Shown here: positions 24,630 to 33,330 of the stretch, in pieces
Position numbering within the stretch: the first letter of the stretch is position 1
How the letters are laid out: every line of letters starts with the position of its first letter
Assembly: GCF_002285495.1 (NCBI RefSeq)
Contig: NZ_CP016786.1
Location: forward strand, 2,122,001-2,186,000
DNA length: 64,000 nucleotides
Direction of reading: 5' to 3'
Source of the DNA: Clostridium isatidis
GTDB lineage: Bacteria; Bacillota; Clostridia; Clostridiales; Clostridiaceae
The notes under the pieces: model-generated
Seen by the model: the letters and a program-made list of their open reading frames with translations, nothing else
Database searches by the model: none
Told to the model about the DNA's origin: nothing
Translations under genes and position numbers: made by a program

Positions 24630-25463
24630 TTAAAATACCGGAAGCACAGACCCATTATAATTATCTTCTATAAATTTTTTAACTTTATCTGAAGTCAAAA
24701 TTTTTGTTAAATCTTTAATTTTTTGACTATTTTCATTTCCTTTTTTTACAGCAATAACATTATGATATTTTTTTGAAGCTTCTGTAGTAGCATCTTCTAA
24801 ATATAAAGCATCCTTTGCTGGACTTAAACCTGCTTCTAAGGCATAGTTACCATTAATAACTGCTATAGCTACTTCTTCTAAAACTCTTGGTAGTTGAGCT
24901 GCCTCTAATTCTTCAAATTCAAGATTTTTTGGATTTTCCACAATATCCTTAGGTGTAACTAATTCTGCTTCTTTAAGCTTTATCAATCCTGCACTTTCTA
25001 ATAATCTTAATGATCTTGCTTCATTTGATGGATCATTTGGAACTGCCACCCTAGCTCCATCTTTTAGCTCATCTAAGCTTTTAATATTAGCTGAATATAT
25101 TCCTATTGGTTCTAAATGAACTCCTTTAGTATAAGTTAAATCATATCCTTTTCCTTCATTTGTCTCCTCTAAATAAGGAATAGTTTGAAAGTAATTTGCA
25201 TCCAAGTCTCCATCAGCTAAAGCTGTATTTGGAGTAACATAATCTGTATATTCTATTACTTCTACTGTATAGCCCTTAGCTTCAAGATCTGGTTTTATTG
25301 CATTTACTATTTCTGCATGAGGTACTGGTGTAACCCCGATTTTTATTGTTTTATCTTCTTCTTTTGCTTTATTTCCTTCTGAAGCACCTGCATTTCCACA
25401 ACCTATTAATCCTATTGATAATATACCTGTTAATAATAATGAAAGAATTCTTCTTTTTCTCAT
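24630..25463 (-). CDS. metQ: Methionine-binding lipoprotein MetQ, copy 2
   Basis: A 277-residue NLPA-family lipoprotein that delivers methionine to the MetNI importer. A type II signal peptide is clear (MRKRRILSLLLTGILSIGLIGCGN; lipid-anchored Cys22). The mature part carries family blocks GVTPVPHAEIV, LADGDLDANYFQTIPYL, VAVPNDPSNEARSLRLLE and QLPRVLEEV. It is very similar throughout to copy 1 but has its own SAM-I riboswitch upstream, so it can be expressed separately. The paralogues may differ in ligand, for example D- versus L-methionine or other amino acids; the sequence does not decide. Confidence 0.93.
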   Translation of the reverse strand: MRKRRILSLLLTGILSIGLIGCGNAGASEGNKAKEEDKTIKIGVTPVPHAEIVNAIKPDLEAKGYTVEVIEYTDYVTPNTALADGDLDANYFQTIPYLEETNEGKGYDLTYTKGVHLEPIGIYSANIKSLDELKDGARVAVPNDPSNEARSLRLLESAGLIKLKEAELVTPKDIVENPKNLEFEELEAAQLPRVLEEVAIAVINGNYALEAGLSPAKDALYLEDATTEASKKYHNVIAVKKGNENSQKIKDLTKILTSDKVKKFIEDNYNGSVLPVF

Positions 25464-25504
25464 TTATAATACCTCCTAAAATTTTAGATTATTCAAGAAT
25501 TTAA

Positions 25505-25537
25505 TAAAAATGCACTTGAGAATAAACCTCAAGTGCA
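25505..25537 (-). terminator. Riboswitch terminator before metQ2
   Basis: TGCACTTGAG (25511-25520) and CTCAAGTGCA (25528-25537) form a 10-bp stem followed by TTTTTATT on the minus strand. It is the expression platform of the SAM-I element just upstream. Confidence 0.88.
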
Positions 25538-25554
25538 TAAAAACACAGAAAATT

Positions 25555-25675
25555 TATTCCCTTATCTCTCAGCTACAGCTGCAGGATTTAGCACCAAACT
25601 AACAAGAGTTACTTTTCTCTTATTATAGGTTGCCGGGTTTCATAGGGCCAGTCCCTCCACCTCTCTTGATAAGAA
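25555..25675 (-). ncRNA. SAM-I riboswitch (S-box) controlling metQ2
   Basis: On the minus strand the S-box hallmarks appear in order: P1 strand CTTATC, AAGAGAGGTGGAGGGACTGG, CCC, TGAAACCCGGCAACC, a variable hairpin with AAGAG, TTAGTTTGGTGCTAAATCCTGCAG, and GAGAGATAAG closing P1. A rho-independent terminator follows, as expected for a SAM-dependent off switch. It lies only ~25 bases after the metQ1 stop, inside the met operon. A weak promoter (TTCAGT, 16 bases, TAATAT) may overlap the metQ1 3' end. Confidence 0.95.
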
Positions 25676-25700
25676 AGAAAATATTTAGTTTTATATATTA

Positions 25701-26537
25701 TTAAAATGATGGGATTACTGAACCAGCATATTTTTCTTCAATAAATTTCTTAGCTGTTTCTGATGTTAAAGCTTCTGTTAAAGCTTTAATTTTTTCATCA
25801 TTTTCAGTTCCCTTTCTAACTGCTAATACATTTCTATAATTTTCTGCTGCTTCTGCATCCTTATCTTCTAAAACTAAAGCATCTTTTGCTGGATTTAAAT
25901 TAGCTTCTAAAGCATAATTACTATTTATTACTGCTAAATCAACTTCTTCTAATACTCTTGGTAATTGAGCTGCTTCAAGTTCTTCAAATTCTAAATTTTT
26001 AGGATTTTCAGTAATATCCTTAACAGTAACTAATTCACCATCTGCAATTTTTATTAAGCCTGCTTTTTCTAATAATCTTAAAGCTCTTGCTTCATTTGAT
26101 GGATCGTTAGGAACTGCTACTCTAGCTCCTTCTTTTAATTCATCTAAATTTTTAATTGTATTTGAATATGCTCCCATTGGCTCTAAGTGAATAGCTTTTG
26201 TATAAGTTAAATCTAGACCTTTTCCTTCATTTGTTTCATTTAAGTATGCTATATGTTGGAAGTAGTTTGCATCTAAATCTCCATCTGCTAAAGCAGTGTT
26301 TGGAGTAACATAATCAGTATATTCTACGATTTCAAGAGTATATCCTTTAGCTTCAAGATCTCCTTTTATTGCATTTAATATTTCTGCATGAGGTACTGGA
26401 GTAGCCCCTACTGTTATTGTTTTATCTTCTCCACCAGTTGTTGTTTTTTCATCTGAAGCTTTAGTTTGTCCACATCCTATTAATCCTAAAGCTAAAACTC
26501 CTGTTAATACTAATGATAATATTCTTTTTCTTTTCAT
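25701..26537 (-). CDS. metQ: Methionine-binding lipoprotein MetQ, copy 1
   Basis: A 278-residue NLPA-family substrate-binding lipoprotein. The signal peptide MKRKRILSLVLTGVLALGLIGCGQ puts the lipidated Cys at position 22. Blocks shared with copy 2 include GATPVPHAEIL, DLDANYFQHIAYLNETNEGK and NDPSNEARALRLLEKAG. It follows metI by 48 bases in the order metN-metI-metQ, the standard importer layout, and is controlled by the riboswitch at 28365-28505. Confidence 0.95.
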   Translation of the reverse strand: MKRKRILSLVLTGVLALGLIGCGQTKASDEKTTTGGEDKTITVGATPVPHAEILNAIKGDLEAKGYTLEIVEYTDYVTPNTALADGDLDANYFQHIAYLNETNEGKGLDLTYTKAIHLEPMGAYSNTIKNLDELKEGARVAVPNDPSNEARALRLLEKAGLIKIADGELVTVKDITENPKNLEFEELEAAQLPRVLEEVDLAVINSNYALEANLNPAKDALVLEDKDAEAAENYRNVLAVRKGTENDEKIKALTEALTSETAKKFIEEKYAGSVIPSF

Positions 26538-26585
26538 ATATATTGCCCCCTTAAATTTATTATTTTTTAATTTATTAGTTTATTA

Positions 26586-27221
26586 TTAAGATAATTTTTT
26601 ATATAAATTATTACCTAAAGATTGTAAGCCTTGAACTATTATAATTAATAGTATTACTGTTACAATCATTACATCAGTTTCATATCTTTGATAGCCATAT
26701 CTTATAGCTACATCACCAAGTCCGCCTGCACCCACTGATCCAGCCATTGCAGAATATCCAATTATATTGATTACGGTTAATGTTAAACCTGATATTATGG
26801 AAGGAACTGCCTCCTTTATCATAACTTTAAAAATTATTTGTGCATTTGAAGCTCCAAAGCTTTTTGCTGCTTCTATAACGCCTGGATCAACTTCCTTTAG
26901 GGATGCTTCTATTATTCTTGCAACAAAAGGTGCTGCTGCTATTGTTAGTGGAACTATTGCAGCTGCTGTTCCTGTTGATCTTCCAACAATTGTTCTTGTT
27001 AAAGGAATAATAACTACTATCAAAATTATAAAAGGAAAACTTCTTAAAACATTTATTATCGCGTCTAAAATTTGATATACTGTCCTATTTTCCTTTAAGC
27101 CTTTAGGTGAGGTTAAAACTAATATAATTCCTAGTATTGAACCTAAAATTACTGCAAATAATGTAGAGAAAAATACCATTACAATGGTGTCATATATGGC
27201 TGGTAATAAAATTTCTGACAT
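26586..27221 (-). CDS. metI: MetI, methionine ABC importer permease
   Basis: A 211-residue inner-membrane subunit with five hydrophobic helices and the cytoplasmic EAA loop EAAKSFGASNAQIIFKVMIKE (~residues 120-140), which docks with MetN. The family motif YSAMAGSVGAGGLGDVAIRYGYQRY is near the C terminus. Its ATG overlaps the metN stop by one base (TAATG), with the ribosome site GAGGTGA inside the end of metN, so the two are coupled. Confidence 0.96.
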   Translation of the reverse strand: MSEILLPAIYDTIVMVFFSTLFAVILGSILGIILVLTSPKGLKENRTVYQILDAIINVLRSFPFIILIVVIIPLTRTIVGRSTGTAAAIVPLTIAAAPFVARIIEASLKEVDPGVIEAAKSFGASNAQIIFKVMIKEAVPSIISGLTLTVINIIGYSAMAGSVGAGGLGDVAIRYGYQRYETDVMIVTVILLIIIVQGLQSLGNNLYKKLS

Positions 27222-28258
27222 TAGTTAATCACCTCCAAAATTATATTTTTCTTTTCTAAATACTCTATAACCTTAATTTGATCTTTTTCATCTATATTTA
27301 TTACTAAACTTCCAAGAACATTGTCTCTAAATTTCTCTAATTTTCCCCAAACTATTGAAAAATCAACATCTAGCTCCTTTGCCATTTTTGTTATAAGAGC
27401 ATTTTCTGAGGAATTGCTTGGGAAAAATAATCTAATATTTACACCTTCATTAGGTAGAAGCTCGTCCTCATCATCTCCAAGAAATTTCTTTAATGAAAGT
27501 CCTGGATTTAAGAATAAATCTTCCGCCCTTCCTTCAGCTTTTACTATTCCACCTTCTAATAAAGTAACTCTTTCACATACTTCCTTAACAACTTCCATTT
27601 GATGAGTAACTACTACGATTGTAATTCCTAATTCCTTATTTATCTTTAATAAAAGTTGTAATATATCCTTTGTAGTTTTTGGATCTAATGCTGAAGTAGC
27701 TTCATCACAAAGAAGAATTTTTGGTTCTAGAGCTAAAGCCCTTGCAATTGCAACCCTTTGCTTTTGACCACCACTTAAACTTGTTGTTTTTTCATTTGCT
27801 TTTTCTGAAAGACCAACCAAGCTTAATAATTCATTTACTCTTTTTTCTATTTTTTCTTTTTGATATTTCTTATAACCTAGAGACTTTTTCCCTTCTTTAC
27901 TACATTCCTCTTTATACTTTTTATATTCTTCTTCATATCCCCAAACTTCTAAAGGTAGTGCTACATTTTCAAAAACAGTTTTTCTTTTTAAAAGATTAAA
28001 GCTTTGAAATATCATTCCTAAATCTTTTCTAAATTCTCTTAATCTATACCCTTTTAATTTTTCAACTTCTTTTCCATTAACTTTTATTGTTCCTTTATCA
28101 TAGGCTTCTAAACCATTTATACATCTTAAAAGAGTTGATTTTCCTGCTCCACTATGACCTATAATTCCATATATTTCGCCTTCTTTTATATGTACAGAGA
28201 CATTCTTTAATACTTCTGTATTATTAAAACTTTTGCTTAAATTAGTAATTTCAATCAC
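27221..28258 (-). CDS. metN: MetN, methionine ABC importer ATPase
   Basis: A 345-residue ATPase of the methionine importer. Walker A GHSGAGKST (~34-42), signature LSGGQKQRVAIARALALEP, Walker B ILLCDEATSALDP and switch His in VTHQMEVVKEV. Residues ~270-345 are a C-terminal NIL regulatory domain, which in E. coli MetN binds methionine and inhibits transport. An insertion rich in Lys, Tyr and Glu (~103-125) lengthens the helical domain. The start is a GTG eight bases after AAAGGAGG. Confidence 0.95.
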   Translation of the reverse strand: MIEITNLSKSFNNTEVLKNVSVHIKEGEIYGIIGHSGAGKSTLLRCINGLEAYDKGTIKVNGKEVEKLKGYRLREFRKDLGMIFQSFNLLKRKTVFENVALPLEVWGYEEEYKKYKEECSKEGKKSLGYKKYQKEKIEKRVNELLSLVGLSEKANEKTTSLSGGQKQRVAIARALALEPKILLCDEATSALDPKTTKDILQLLLKINKELGITIVVVTHQMEVVKEVCERVTLLEGGIVKAEGRAEDLFLNPGLSLKKFLGDDEDELLPNEGVNIRLFFPSNSSENALITKMAKELDVDFSIVWGKLEKFRDNVLGSLVINIDEKDQIKVIEYLEKKNIILEVIN

Positions 28259-28304
28259 AAATTGGTCCTCCTTTTATAGTTTGGCAATCAAATAATTTAA
28301 GAAA

Positions 28305-28340
28305 ATAAAAACTGCACTCAAGAATAAATCCTAAGTGCAG
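28305..28340 (-). terminator. Riboswitch terminator before metN
   Basis: CTGCACT (28312-28318) pairs with AGTGCAG (28334-28340), extended to about 12 bp by wobble pairs, with TTTTTATTTTC after it on the minus strand. Expression platform of the metN S-box. Confidence 0.85.
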
Positions 28341-28364
28341 CATAAGTCACATTCAAATTTACTC

Positions 28365-28505
28365 TCTCATCTTTCAGCCAAAGCTGCAGGATTTAGCACC
28401 AAACTAATAGAAAATAGACCTTATGCTTTTGCATAAAGTAATAACCTTCTATTAAAGGTTGCTGGGTTTCACAGGGCCAGTCCCTCCACCACTCTTGATA
28501 AGATA
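28365..28505 (-). ncRNA. SAM-I riboswitch (S-box) controlling metN-metI-metQ
   Basis: Minus-strand elements in order: CTTATC of P1, AAGAGTGGTGGAGGGACTGG, CCCTGTGAAACCCAGCAACC, a long variable hairpin (with the self-complementary TATGCAAAAGCATA), TTAGTTTGGTGCTAAATCCTGC, and AGATGAGAG. Followed by a terminator. High SAM should stop transcription of the importer. Confidence 0.95.
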
Positions 28506-28538
28506 ACGTATTTCATATTTAATTGTTTGTTGTTATTT

Positions 28539-28567
28539 ATATTACTATCTGGAAATAAATTTGTCAA
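28539..28567 (-). promoter_or_regulatory. Promoter of the met operon
   Basis: TTGACA (28562-28567) and TAATAT (28539-28544) on the minus strand, 17-base spacer. Transcription would start about 25 nt before the S-box aptamer. Confidence 0.82.
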
Positions 28568-28668
28568 TAAAAATTTTAAAACTTTTATTTTAAATCATTA
28601 ATAAGCTTCTATATCACAGCAATTAGTAAGTGTTTTTTCATTTTAAATATTAATCTTTGAACTAATAA

Positions 28669-28752
28669 AAAGTGCGAATATAAATTAACAAAGATAAAGA
28701 GAATTATGTGAAATAAACATCTCCTTTTATCTAGCCTTTATATTCGCACTTT
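28669..28752. terminator. Terminator of polC
   Basis: AAAGTGCGAATATAAA (28669-28684) and TTTATATTCGCACTTT (28737-28752) form a perfect 16-bp stem around a ~50-base loop, directly after the polC stop. T-rich on the minus-strand exit side only weakly, so it may also be an RNA stabiliser. Confidence 0.65.
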
Positions 28753-28754
28753 AA

Positions 28755-31700
28755 TTATATTACATCAAAAAAACTTAATTGATCTCTTTCTGGAAGACCT
28801 TCTAAACAACCAAATTTTCTTAATAACTCTACTGCAGAATTACCAACCCTATCTCTTTTCTTTAAGTCTTCTATTGAACTTATTGGAATTCCACTATTAA
28901 CAGCACTATATATAGCTTCAGCAGCTACATTTCCCATACCTGCTATACTATTAAGAGGTGGTCTTAAAGCCCCATCTTCAATTTTGAACTTTGTAGCGTG
29001 AGATTTATATAAATCAATTGGCAGGAAGCTTAAGCCCCTTTCATACATTTCTAAAACTATTTCTAAATCATCATACATATCCTTATCTTTAGGAGCTGCA
29101 TCATTACCTAAATCTTCAATCTCCTTCATCTTTGCCTTTACTTTTTCTTTTCCGAAAATCATATATTCTGCATCAAAGGCCTTTGCCCTTATAGTGAAAT
29201 ATGCACAATAATAAGCAATAGGTATATGAACCTTAAACCAAGCTATTCTAAAGGCCATCATTACATAAGCAGCTGCATGGGCTTTAGGGAACATGTATTT
29301 TATCTTTCTACAAGAGTCTATATACCATTCAGGCACATCATTTTCCCTCATTAGTGCTTCATATTCAGGCCACTTTGGATCTTTTAAAGCCTTCCCTTTA
29401 CGAACAAGTTCCATAATTTTAAATGCAGTATTTGGCGGAAGACCTTTTTTAATCAAGTAAACCATAATATCATCTCTTGTACATACGGCTTCACTTATAC
29501 TTGTTACTATTCCTGTATCAATTAGGTCTTTAGCATTTCCTAACCAAACATCAGTACCATGTGAAAGCCCTGATATACATAAGAGATCTGAGAAGGTCTT
29601 TGGCTTTGTATCAACAAGCATTCCCCTAACGAACTTAGTACCAAACTCAGGAACTCCAAAGGTTCCTACCTGAGAATTTATCTGCTCTGGTGTTACTCCT
29701 AAAGCTTCTGTAGATGAAAATATAGACATAGTTTCCTTATCATCTAAAGGTATAGTTTTAGGATCTACTCCAGTTAAATCCTGAAGCATTCTTATTACTG
29801 TAGGATCGTCGTGACCAAGTATATCAAGCTTTAGTAAGTTTTGATCTATTGAGTGATAATCAAAGTGGGTTGTAATAATATCTGAATTAGGGTCATCAGC
29901 TGGATGTTGAACGGGACAAAACTCAAATATTTCTCTTCCCTTTGGAACTACTATAATTCCACCTGGATGCTGTCCAGTTGTTCTCTTTATTCCTGTACAA
30001 CCTTTTGATAATCTCAACATTTCTGCCTTATTAACATTTACATTTCTTTCTTCAAAATATTTCTTAACATATCCAAAGGCTGTTTTTTCTGCTACTGTAC
30101 CAACTGTTCCAGCCTTAAAGGTTGTTCCTTTACCAAAGATAACTTCAGTATATTTATGTGCTTTTGCTTGATATTCTCCTGAAAAGTTTAGGTCTATATC
30201 TGGTTCCTTATCTCCATTAAAACCTAAAAAGGTTTCAAAAGGTATATCCATACCATCTTTTGCAAGTTTTTCACCGCATACTGGACAATCTTTATCAGGT
30301 AAGTCAATTCCATTATTACAGCCATAATCTGTAAAATCTGAATACTTACATTTAGGACATCTATAGTGAGGAGGCAAAGCATTAACCTCTGTTATCCCTG
30401 TCATATAAGCAACAATAGATGAACCAACGGAACCTCTTGAACCTACCAAGTATCCATCTTCATTTGACTTCCACACCAGTTTTTGGGCAATTATATACAT
30501 CACCGAGAAACCATTTTTTATAATAGAATCTAGCTCTTTATCTAATCTTGCTTGAACTATTTCTGGTAATGGATCGCCGTATAATTCATGAGCCTTTCCA
30601 TAGGCAATATCTTTAATGGTCTGCTCACATCCATCTATATATGGAGTAGCTTTTTCTGGAGATATTGGACTAATCTGCTCACACATATCTGCAATTTTAT
30701 TTGTATTTTCTACTACTACTTCATAAGCCTTATCTTTTCCTAGATACGAAAACTCTTTAAGCATTTCATCTGTAGTTCTTAAATAAAGTGGAGCTTGATT
30801 ATCAGCATCCTTAAAGCCTTGCCCTGCTTCAATTATACGTCTATATATTTCATCTTCTGGATCTAAGAAGTGAACATCCCCAGTTGCTACTACAGGTTTA
30901 TTTAACTTTTCTCCTAAATCAACAATCTTTCTATTAATTTCTTTTAAATACTCCCTGTCAGGAACCTGCTCAGTCCTAATTAAATATTCGTTATTATCTA
31001 AAGGCTGGATTTCTAAATAATCATATTCCTGTGCTATTGCTTCAATTTCTTCATCAGACCTTCCAAGTAATATTGCTTGATAAAGCTCTCCTTCACTGCA
31101 GGCACTACCTATGATTAAGCCTTCTGAGTACTTTTTGAACATACTCTTTAAAATACGAGGTTTTTTATAGAAATAATCTAAATGTGAATAAGATACCAAT
31201 TTATATAAATTCTTTAAACCTACATAATTCTTTGCAAGTATTATTGCATGATAAGTTTTAAGCTTTTTAAATTCTTCCTTCTTAGCTATTTCATCTGAGG
31301 CATATTTATCTATGTCATCAAGAGTTTTTACTCCTCTTTCCTTTAACATGTCTATCATCACATTAAACACCTTAACAGTTGTGTCAACGTCATCTAAGGC
31401 TCTATGGGCAACTTCTACCTTAATACCTAAGTGCTTAGCTATTCTTCCTAGTTTATAGGTCTTATATTCTGGAAATAATTCCTTTGCTAAGGCTAAAGTA
31501 TCTATGAAGGTATAATCAAATTCATAACCTAAAACTTTTGCATTCTGCTTTAAGAAACCAACATCAAATTCAGCATTATGAGCAACTAAAACACTTCCTT
31601 CGATAAAATCTAATATTTTAGGGAAGATTTTATCAATAGTCTCTGCATCTTTTACCATATCATCAGTTATGTTAGTTACTTCAACAACCTTTGCTGGAAT

Positions 31701-33107
31701 AGGCTTTTCAGGGTTTACAAAGCAGCCAAATTTATCTATTACCTTACCATCTTTAACCTTCATAATACCTATTTCAGTTATTTTTTCCGTAACAGCAGAA
31801 AAACCTGTTGTTTCTAAATCTAGTACACAATAGGTTGTATCAATAGACTGTCCCATAGAATTCGTTACAGATGGCTTTTTATCTGGTGCTAAATAAGCTT
31901 CAACTCCATAAATAACCTTCATATCTGGATTATTTCTTCCTAAAAGTTTATGAGCTTCTGGAAAGGATTGAACAACTCCATGGTCTGTTATTGCAATAGA
32001 CTTCATCCCCCAGCTCATGGCTCTCTTAATTAAATCAGTAGCACTAGTTACTCCATCCATTTGACTCATTTGAGTATGCATATGAAGCTCTACTCTCTTA
32101 ACTTCTGCAGTATCCATCCTAGTGGCCTTTTTAATGGCTTCTGCCTCTAGTATAGTATTAGCAATTATTTCAACTTCTCCAGAAAAACTGCTATAGCCTG
32201 CATTACCAAGAAGCTTTACTGCCTTTGTCTTTTTCAATCTTGAAAATACCTCGTCACCTTCCCCTGGTTTTACAAAAGCCTTACAGGTGATTGAACTTGA
32301 TCCATCATATAAATCAAAAGAAACTAATAATTTTCCACTTCTTAATTCCTTTGCATCTATATTCGATATTTCACCTTGTATAACAACTCTTCCTTCATTT
32401 GGTGTTATATCAGTAATCTTAATTACAGGATCCTTTATATTTCCATTTCTACCTAGTATCAATAGTGAATTCTTATTTTTACTGTCATTTTCTGCTTTTG
32501 CTTCTTGATTAATTTCTGGAACAAGCTTAACTGGCGTTGCATTATTATTGTTATTATTTTGTTTTGCCTGAACATCCTTTTGAATAATGACTTTTTCTTT
32601 AATTAAGTTGTTTTCCTTTAACTTAATTAGCTCTTCTTCGCTTACGTCATCAATAAAATTAATTTTATATGTTTTTCCGTATAAAGCTTTTAATGAATCC
32701 TGAATTTTTTTATCATATTTTAATTCCCTAAGCATTTCAGAAATAACCATTTTAAAACTAAAATTAAGACAAATATCATTAATTTCTAATTTACAATTAT
32801 TTATTGCAGCTTTTAAGAAAGGGTGTTTAATTGATAAAAAGTCTAGAACTTCCTTAACTCTATCTTCTATTGATCTTTCAAAGGAAGCTTCAGTATAATT
32901 TATTATAATTTTTGAATCATTTAGGGCAAATCTTTCTTTAATGAAATTGTTAAAAGATTCTATTTCTCCAATCTCAATATATTTATCACAGCTTAATTTC
33001 ATTTCAAGAGTTTTAGTCTTTTTTCTTAAAGTAACTCCCTCAATTACTGCTGTGTTTATATTCCCCCCCAAGGCATAGTCACTAAAAATTTCACTTATTT
33101 TTTTCAT
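28755..33107 (-). CDS. polC: PolC, DNA polymerase III alpha subunit, Gram-positive type
   Basis: The ~1,450-residue replicative polymerase with built-in proofreading. In order: an N-terminal domain, an OB fold (~240-320), the PHP domain (ELHMHTQMSQMDGV ~350), a 3'-5' exonuclease inserted within PHP (CVLDLETTGFSAVTEKITE, VAHNAEFDVGFL), a zinc-binding cluster (CPKCKYSDFTDYGCNNG then CPVCG), the polymerase active site (EPDIDLNFSGEYQ) and the C-terminal HhH/tail. I prefer the ATG at 33107 (MKKISEIF). The in-frame ATG at 33143 lies within a few bases of the transcription start predicted from the TATAAT at 33150-33155, so it could only be used leaderless. Single-gene unit. Confidence 0.96.
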   Translation of the reverse strand: MKKISEIFSDYALGGNINTAVIEGVTLRKKTKTLEMKLSCDKYIEIGEIESFNNFIKERFALNDSKIIINYTEASFERSIEDRVKEVLDFLSIKHPFLKAAINNCKLEINDICLNFSFKMVISEMLRELKYDKKIQDSLKALYGKTYKINFIDDVSEEELIKLKENNLIKEKVIIQKDVQAKQNNNNNNATPVKLVPEINQEAKAENDSKNKNSLLILGRNGNIKDPVIKITDITPNEGRVVIQGEISNIDAKELRSGKLLVSFDLYDGSSSITCKAFVKPGEGDEVFSRLKKTKAVKLLGNAGYSSFSGEVEIIANTILEAEAIKKATRMDTAEVKRVELHMHTQMSQMDGVTSATDLIKRAMSWGMKSIAITDHGVVQSFPEAHKLLGRNNPDMKVIYGVEAYLAPDKKPSVTNSMGQSIDTTYCVLDLETTGFSAVTEKITEIGIMKVKDGKVIDKFGCFVNPEKPIPAKVVEVTNITDDMVKDAETIDKIFPKILDFIEGSVLVAHNAEFDVGFLKQNAKVLGYEFDYTFIDTLALAKELFPEYKTYKLGRIAKHLGIKVEVAHRALDDVDTTVKVFNVMIDMLKERGVKTLDDIDKYASDEIAKKEEFKKLKTYHAIILAKNYVGLKNLYKLVSYSHLDYFYKKPRILKSMFKKYSEGLIIGSACSEGELYQAILLGRSDEEIEAIAQEYDYLEIQPLDNNEYLIRTEQVPDREYLKEINRKIVDLGEKLNKPVVATGDVHFLDPEDEIYRRIIEAGQGFKDADNQAPLYLRTTDEMLKEFSYLGKDKAYEVVVENTNKIADMCEQISPISPEKATPYIDGCEQTIKDIAYGKAHELYGDPLPEIVQARLDKELDSIIKNGFSVMYIIAQKLVWKSNEDGYLVGSRGSVGSSIVAYMTGITEVNALPPHYRCPKCKYSDFTDYGCNNGIDLPDKDCPVCGEKLAKDGMDIPFETFLGFNGDKEPDIDLNFSGEYQAKAHKYTEVIFGKGTTFKAGTVGTVAEKTAFGYVKKYFEERNVNVNKAEMLRLSKGCTGIKRTTGQHPGGIIVVPKGREIFEFCPVQHPADDPNSDIITTHFDYHSIDQNLLKLDILGHDDPTVIRMLQDLTGVDPKTIPLDDKETMSIFSSTEALGVTPEQINSQVGTFGVPEFGTKFVRGMLVDTKPKTFSDLLCISGLSHGTDVWLGNAKDLIDTGIVTSISEAVCTRDDIMVYLIKKGLPPNTAFKIMELVRKGKALKDPKWPEYEALMRENDVPEWYIDSCRKIKYMFPKAHAAAYVMMAFRIAWFKVHIPIAYYCAYFTIRAKAFDAEYMIFGKEKVKAKMKEIEDLGNDAAPKDKDMYDDLEIVLEMYERGLSFLPIDLYKSHATKFKIEDGALRPPLNSIAGMGNVAAEAIYSAVNSGIPISSIEDLKKRDRVGNSAVELLRKFGCLEGLPERDQLSFFDVI

Positions 33108-33149
33108 GTTATTTCTTAACCTTTCTCTGCAAATTTTTAGCATACTAAT

Positions 33150-33178
33150 ATTATACTAGATAGCCTTAAAATTTGCTA
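33150..33178 (-). promoter_or_regulatory. polC promoter
   Basis: TAGCAA (33173-33178) and TATAAT (33150-33155) on the minus strand, 17 bases apart. The -35 matches consensus at three of six positions. Confidence 0.5.
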
Positions 33179-33274
33179 TGTAAGAATTATGACATAATTT
33201 TATTTATATAGAATTTAAATGTTTAAAAATATCTTTTCTTCAATTTATCTTATATATTTTACTTGTCCTATTTA

Positions 33275-33316
33275 ATAAAAAACCCCAACTCATAGAATAT
33301 CTATGATTGGAGTTTA
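33275..33316 (-). terminator. Terminator of the gene at 33331
   Basis: CATAGA and TCTATG arms extended by CTCCAA and TTGGGG (with a bulge) are followed by TTTTTTATT on the minus strand. Confidence 0.7.
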
Positions 33317-33330
33317 TGTTAATATTTTAA

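Noticed and set aside
28506..28754. Possible small gene between the met promoter and polC
   Set aside because: Only the met promoter and a long hairpin are visible; no ORF with a ribosome site.
33107..33143. Upstream ATG for polC giving 12 extra residues
   Set aside because: It lies within a few bases of the predicted transcription start, so it would have no leader or ribosome site; the internal ATG fits PolC N termini better.
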